Origin: CALHVX01 sp964640725
Lineage (GTDB): Bacteria; Pseudomonadota; Gammaproteobacteria; Pseudomonadales; Azotimanducaceae
Assembly (NCBI GenBank): GCA_964640725.1
Contig: CAZXIJ010000034.1
Coordinates: 1-34,232 of the forward strand
Direction: 5' to 3'
DNA length: 34,232 nt
Shown: positions 31,220-34,232 of the stretch, piece after piece
Layout: each line of letters opens with the position of its first letter
How positions within the stretch are numbered: the first letter of the stretch is position 1
Position numbers and translations under genes: made by a program
Notes under the pieces: generated by a model
What the model saw: the letters and a program-made list of their open reading frames with translations, nothing else
What the model was told of the DNA's origin: nothing
The model's database searches: none

Positions 31220-31511
31220 GACCCTGCATCTTGCGCTGCATGTGCTGGTGCCCCTGGCGATTGCTGCGACCTGCTATCGCGCACAGTGGCAGCGCGCCTT
31301 CGGCGTTCTCATGCTGGGCATGGTGGTCGATGTGGATCACCTGTTGGCAACGCCTATCTACGATCCTGGCCGCTGCAGCATTGGTTTTCATCCGCTGCAC
31401 CGTTGGCCCGCCATCGCTGTTTACGGGTTGTTGCTGGCGCATCCGAAATCACGGCTTGTCGGGGTCGGGCTGTGCGTGCACATGGCTCTGGATGCCATCG
31501 ATTGTCTCTGA
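31218..31511 (+). CDS. DUF6122 family membrane protein
   Basis: A 97-residue membrane protein of the DUF6122 type. It begins MTLHLALHVLVPLAI, has VVDVDHLLATPIYDPGRCSIGFHPLHRW in the middle, and ends GVGLCVHMALDAIDCL. Several His and Asp residues sit at helix ends, suggesting a metal site, but the family function is unknown. The coding region begins within the CATG shared with the oppositely directed metalloprotease gene. Its last 63 bp overlap the convergent phosphatase-like gene. Both overlaps imply tight packing or a misplaced start in one neighbour. Confidence 0.85.
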   Translation: MTLHLALHVLVPLAIAATCYRAQWQRAFGVLMLGMVVDVDHLLATPIYDPGRCSIGFHPLHRWPAIAVYGLLLAHPKSRLVGVGLCVHMALDAIDCL

Positions 31512-32039
31512 GCCCTGGGGGCGCGGTGCGATAAAGCCTTGCCAGACGCCGTGGGGCGCCCAGATCGCAAACAGGTCCTCGCGCGCGCTCGCCTCTGCGA
31601 CGCCCAGCACATCCCGCCGGTAACGGTAGGTAAATGCCGAGACCCGCATGTTGGCGGCGCAGTGCACCCACAGGCGGTCCAGCGGCTCGTCGCGAACAGC
31701 CTGCACAAAGCGCTCAAAGTCAGCATCGGTGGGGTTTTTGAAATCCACGGGCTGATGAATGTACTTGAGTCCCAGTTCGGCCAGGATCCCGGCCTCGTCC
31801 ATGACGGCGTTTTCCAGCACACTCTTTGGCGCCAGGTTGATCACGGTCTGGTAGCCGGCGTCGCGAATCCATTGGAACTGCGCTTCGCTCGGTTGCCCGG
31901 AGGTGACGTACAGATCGTTGATGGCGCGAAAATTGTAGATGGCATCAAGGGACTTTTCGCTGCCCGCCAGAAAGGGCAGACGGCGCTTGAGCACGGCGCG
32001 CAGGAAGCCGATGACCGTTTTGCGGGTGCTGGGATGCAT
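31449..32039 (-). CDS. DUF442/PTP-like phosphatase family protein
   Basis: A 196-residue protein with a dual-specificity-phosphatase-like fold. Diagnostic parts are AINDLYVTSGQPSEAQFQWIRDAGYQTVINL, then the acid-loop region QPVDFKNPTDADFERF, and the P-loop VHCAANMRVSAF (Cys127, Arg132). The signature loop has four residues between Cys and Arg (CX4R), one fewer than the CX5R standard in protein tyrosine phosphatases. Similar HCxxNxRxSAF loops occur in DUF442-type proteins, so it may be a subfamily trait. The C-terminal 63 bp overlap the DUF6122 gene tail to tail. Catalysis and substrate are unproven. Confidence 0.83.
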   Translation of the reverse strand: MHPSTRKTVIGFLRAVLKRRLPFLAGSEKSLDAIYNFRAINDLYVTSGQPSEAQFQWIRDAGYQTVINLAPKSVLENAVMDEAGILAELGLKYIHQPVDFKNPTDADFERFVQAVRDEPLDRLWVHCAANMRVSAFTYRYRRDVLGVAEASAREDLFAIWAPHGVWQGFIAPRPQGSETIDGIQSHVHAQPDPDKP

Positions 32040-32048
32040 GCGTCCGGC

Positions 32049-32441
32049 CTAGTCCAGACACACCTCGACGCTGTGCCGGGTTGTGCAAACGGCGTTGCAG
32101 GCCTCAGAGGACGCGATCAGGGACTCGTACCTGCTGATCGCGTCCGGATCGCCCTCGTTCAGTGCATCGACGTTGTCGGTCGTGAATCGGTCCAACGGCA
32201 CGACGCAATAGTAGGTGCAGTACATGCGGCCTTGCTCAACGTTCAGCATGCAGGGGTCCATGCCGCCTTCAGCGCGGAGGGCCTCGAAGCCCTCGATCGC
32301 TTCCCGGGTGCCGGCATCCTGGATGTCGTCGAGCCGGTAGTCGCTGGCGGGGGGCGGCGCAGTATCGGCGTTGGCTCCGAGCCCTGGGGACGGCACCAGA
32401 ACCAGGGCGAGAAAGATTGCTGTGATCCGCGAGGGGCTCAT
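32049..32441 (-). CDS. Small secreted cysteine-containing protein
   Basis: A 130-residue protein with a signal peptide (about 1-23, ITAIFLALVLVPSPGLGA). The mature part is acidic, with six Cys arranged as DPCML, YCTYYC, EACNAVC and VEVC, which probably form disulfides in the periplasm. I do not recognise a family. GGAG lies 7 nt before ATG 32441. It is co-directional with the phosphatase-like gene, 9 bp upstream of it, so the two may be co-transcribed. Confidence 0.85.
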   Translation of the reverse strand: MSPSRITAIFLALVLVPSPGLGANADTAPPPASDYRLDDIQDAGTREAIEGFEALRAEGGMDPCMLNVEQGRMYCTYYCVVPLDRFTTDNVDALNEGDPDAISRYESLIASSEACNAVCTTRHSVEVCLD

Positions 32442-32521
32442 GAAAGGCTCCGATACCGTGAGCCCTCAGTAGATCAAAGGGCCCCGCGCCGGGCAAGGCT
32501 CCAGCCGTCCCGAAGCGGTGT

Positions 32522-32962
32522 TTACCGGCCTTTTCGATACCGGAAGTCGCAGTGAGAATGGCCTTGCATGCGGGTCTGGGTGCGCTCCAGGGTCATTCCG
32601 AGCTGCTTTGCCGCGGCGAAGTCCTCGCCGCACAGCAGCAGGTGGCCAAAGGATCGGCCGCCCAGCTCGTCCATCATTATGGCGTATTTGCAGTCGACGA
32701 CGTCCATAGCGAACTGATCTGCATCAGACGCGATGATTTCGTACGCCAGGGCATCGCCCGCCGCGAAGTGTTCAACGCCCTGGGCCAGGCGGGACATATC
32801 CGCTTCGACTGCCGGGGTGGCCGCCTCCAGCTTGCGCGTCAGCCGTTCTTTCAGCGCGTCGTTGATCACGTCTTCGCCGAGAATGGCCTGCAGATCCTGG
32901 ATCAGCGGCACGGCGTACCGCATCTGCACTTCGCGGAGCTCGAATTGGGTCAGATTGGGCAT
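32522..32962 (-). CDS. L-2-amino-thiazoline-4-carboxylic acid hydrolase (ATC hydrolase) family protein
   Basis: A 146-residue protein whose C-terminal half fits the ATC hydrolase family: DVVDCKYAIMMDELGGRSFGHLLLCGEDFAAAKQLGMTLERTQTRMQGHSHCDFRYRKG. The Cys-rich YAxMMxELG, GxLLxCGxD and HCDFRY segments are the recognisable parts. Characterised members hydrolyse a thiazoline ring in L-cysteine production by Pseudomonas; most others, in varied gene contexts, have no proven substrate. The N-terminal half is a helical segment without motifs. No strong Shine-Dalgarno is present before ATG 32962. Confidence 0.82.
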   Translation of the reverse strand: MPNLTQFELREVQMRYAVPLIQDLQAILGEDVINDALKERLTRKLEAATPAVEADMSRLAQGVEHFAAGDALAYEIIASDADQFAMDVVDCKYAIMMDELGGRSFGHLLLCGEDFAAAKQLGMTLERTQTRMQGHSHCDFRYRKGR

Positions 32963-33007
32963 TTGTGTCTCGTGTCGGTTGCGGGCAAGCGCCAGAGCGG
33001 CCGTGCG

Positions 33008-33337
33008 TCAGCGCGACAGCGCACGGACTTCCTTGCGGAGCGCTGCGAGCAGTTTCGGCACCATGTCTTGCACCCATTGCGGCTCGCTGTGCCGAATCAT
33101 GAGCCAGAACAGCGATTTGACGTCCCAGAACGTGGCGTCCAGCAACCCCGTTTCCTTTGGGTCGCGTTTGAAGTGCCAGTGCACGGAGTTGGGGTACTTT
33201 TTGCGTGAGTAGCTGCCGATGTGCGAGACGTACAGGCCAGCCCGCTCTGCGGCAGCGCTAACCAGTTGCAGCATCTGCGCCTTGCTGATGCCCTCGGGAA
33301 CGTCCACGTAGTAGTCGTCGGATCTCTTGTCTGGCAT
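33008..33337 (-). CDS. Uncharacterised 109-residue protein
   Basis: I do not recognise this family. The protein opens PDKRSDDYYVDVPEGISKAQMLQLVSAAAERAGLYV, then has SYSRKKYPNSVHWHFKRDPKETGLLDATFWDVKSLFWLMIRHSE, with several aromatic residues, and a basic C-terminal helix. It has no signal or membrane segment. The start ATG 33337 has GGAG 5 nt upstream; a start at 33373 would add 12 residues with no support. The ATC hydrolase family gene lies 45 bp downstream on the same strand. Confidence 0.82.
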   Translation of the reverse strand: MPDKRSDDYYVDVPEGISKAQMLQLVSAAAERAGLYVSHIGSYSRKKYPNSVHWHFKRDPKETGLLDATFWDVKSLFWLMIRHSEPQWVQDMVPKLLAALRKEVRALSR

Positions 33338-33445
33338 GGTCGCTCCGGCTCGTGGCGTGGAACCCAGATACAACAGGGGCTTTTGAAGGCCGTCAACCCG
33401 GTGCTGACGACCGTCCCTTGAGAGCGTGCATTCTGCGTTCGCGGG

Positions 33446-34012
33446 TCAGTCGAACTGTGCCGCCGTCGGGTGCCAGATCATGACGTCGACCACCAGAAAC
33501 AGCAGAAACAGCGGGACCAGCACCGCGTGCAGCCGGCGGTTGCCGCTGACGGCCAGGGCCACGAAGCCCAGCACCAGCAGCAGCGAAGCCGAGTTGTCCA
33601 TGGACAGCAGCTCCGAGCCGAAGGCCAGGGGCCTGAAGGCAGTCGATGCCAGCGCCGTCACGACGCCGAGCCACCAGATGGGCCGCATCTGGCCGTGGTA
33701 GTAGGTTTCGATGGCGATGTCCTGGTCCGGATCGGGAAAGATCAGGTGCGCAATCAGGTACAGAGATGCCGGGCTGATCAGCATCAGGGCCAGGGCCGGA
33801 AAGGTCCATACGGCCACCGTGCTCAGATCCCACAGCTCCCACCAGTTCTGCAGCAAGGCCACGAACACCAGGGCGATGCCGCACCAGTGCAGCCAGTAGC
33901 TCTGTTGAACCTTGCGTCGGCGAATGAGGCGCGCGATGCCGGTCAGTATCTCGGCCACGCCCAGACCGACGATTATGGACACCAGCACCATCAGGAATTC
34001 GAAAAGGCTCAT
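33446..34012 (-). CDS. Integral membrane protein, unknown
   Basis: A 188-residue protein with about five to six membrane helices: FLMVLVSIIVGLGVAEILTGIA, WLHWCGIALVFVALLQNWWELW, the PALALMLISPASLYLIAHLIF helix, WWLGVVTALASTAF, and the final ASLLLVLGFVALAV and VLVPLFLLFLVVDVMIW helices. The 'VGLGVAEILTGIARLIRRR' first segment is common in uncharacterised proteobacterial membrane proteins. No transport or enzyme motif is seen. It is followed at 73 bp by the 109-residue protein gene on the same strand. No clear Shine-Dalgarno precedes ATG 34012. Confidence 0.85.
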   Translation of the reverse strand: MSLFEFLMVLVSIIVGLGVAEILTGIARLIRRRKVQQSYWLHWCGIALVFVALLQNWWELWDLSTVAVWTFPALALMLISPASLYLIAHLIFPDPDQDIAIETYYHGQMRPIWWLGVVTALASTAFRPLAFGSELLSMDNSASLLLVLGFVALAVSGNRRLHAVLVPLFLLFLVVDVMIWHPTAAQFD

Positions 34013-34083
34013 GGCGAGCGTGCCCCGTCGTTTGGCTCAGCCCAAGATATCAGCACCTTCTACCTTGTGCCGGCCCATAACGT

Positions 34084-34116
34084 AAAAAGCCGCCATCGCA
34101 GGGCGCGATGGCGGCT
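34084..34116 (-). terminator. Intrinsic terminator of nrdB
   Basis: A perfect 12-bp stem, AGCCGCCATCGC (34088-34099) and GCGATGGCGGCT (34105-34116), closes a 5-nt loop. Read on the minus strand it is followed by a run of T (A at 34084-34088 on the plus strand). It lies about 43 bp after the nrdB stop and fits a Rho-independent terminator for that gene. Confidence 0.85.
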
Positions 34117-34158
34117 CCAGCAAAGCTCAGAGGCCCGTGGGGACTCTGATGGCAGCGG

Positions 34159-34232
34159 TCAGTCCCAGCTGAGGGCGCCGCCCGTCTGGTACTCCGTCAC
34201 CCGGGTCTCGAAGAAGTTCTTTTCCTTCTTCA
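34159..34232 (-). CDS. nrdB: Ribonucleotide reductase class I beta subunit, C-terminal tail (runs off right edge)
   Basis: The minus-strand frame at the right edge reads KKEKNFFETRVTEYQTGGAL and then SWD before a TGA stop (34159-34161). This matches the C-terminal tail of the NrdB subunit, the segment that docks onto NrdA. Only 23 residues lie in the window; the radical-bearing body lies beyond the edge. The ORF is too short for automatic calling but is recognisable by its tail. A strong terminator follows at 34084-34116. Confidence 0.88.
   Translation of the reverse strand, partial: KKEKNFFETRVTEYQTGGALSWD

Overview
The window is a compact, GC-rich bacterial chromosome segment. Nearly all of it is coding, many genes overlap or nearly touch, and no gap exceeds about 155 bp. 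The C-terminal tail of NrdB at the right edge, a DUF349 protein, PutP, a DUF454/YbaN protein and the general codon bias fit a proteobacterium, most likely a gammaproteobacterium; the genus cannot be told. I saw no tRNA, rRNA, CRISPR array, insertion sequence or phage gene.

Layout. (1) 1-6856 holds lipid/CoA and hydrolase genes. A minus-strand operon carries a crotonase, a twin-CDGSH protein and a DUF349 protein. Divergent from it is a plus-strand run of a degenerate acyl-CoA dehydrogenase, a PimD-type acyl-CoA dehydrogenase and an alpha/beta hydrolase. An SDR oxidoreductase and a lipase-like hydrolase follow on the minus strand. (2) 6975-8718 encodes a membrane-anchored class C beta-lactamase-fold hydrolase and a DUF454 protein. 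(3) 8751-14958 is a minus-strand cluster: IclR regulator, alpha/beta hydrolase with His in the nucleophile position, DUF1330 protein, two-module VOC protein, Tat-exported flavin amine oxidase, exported CpeT/CpcT-like protein and a cytochrome c lipoprotein. An inverted repeat lies between the regulator and the structural genes. (4) 15045-19780 carries mostly exported proteins: an FGE-fold protein without the catalytic cysteines, a nitrilase-fold lipoprotein without the catalytic Cys, a lipocalin and a TlpA-like thioredoxin, followed by a DUF2087 protein and a PEP mutase/isocitrate lyase family enzyme. (5) 19795-26407 is a minus-strand run: PutP, an unknown protein, an exported CopC-like/DJ-1 fusion, a penicillin acylase family Ntn hydrolase and a LacI-type sensor domain lacking its DNA-binding headpiece. 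(6) 26561-34012 holds a NYN-LOTUS RNase-like protein, a secreted dockerin-like protein, a TIR-TM-TPR protein, an HExxH membrane protease, DUF6122, a DUF442/PTP-like phosphatase, an ATC hydrolase family protein and several small unknowns. (7) The right edge holds the end of nrdB and its terminator.

Two themes stand out. First, several enzyme-fold proteins have altered active sites: nitrilase without Cys, FGE without Cys, alpha/beta hydrolase with His for Ser, crotonase without the hydratase glutamates, a CX4R phosphatase loop and a LacI protein without its HTH. Second, the IclR-headed cluster joins a periplasmic flavin oxidase, a CpeT-like protein and a cytochrome c lipoprotein in one transcription direction. 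It is the best candidate here for an undescribed pathway. Functions are read by eye from motifs; no database search was possible.
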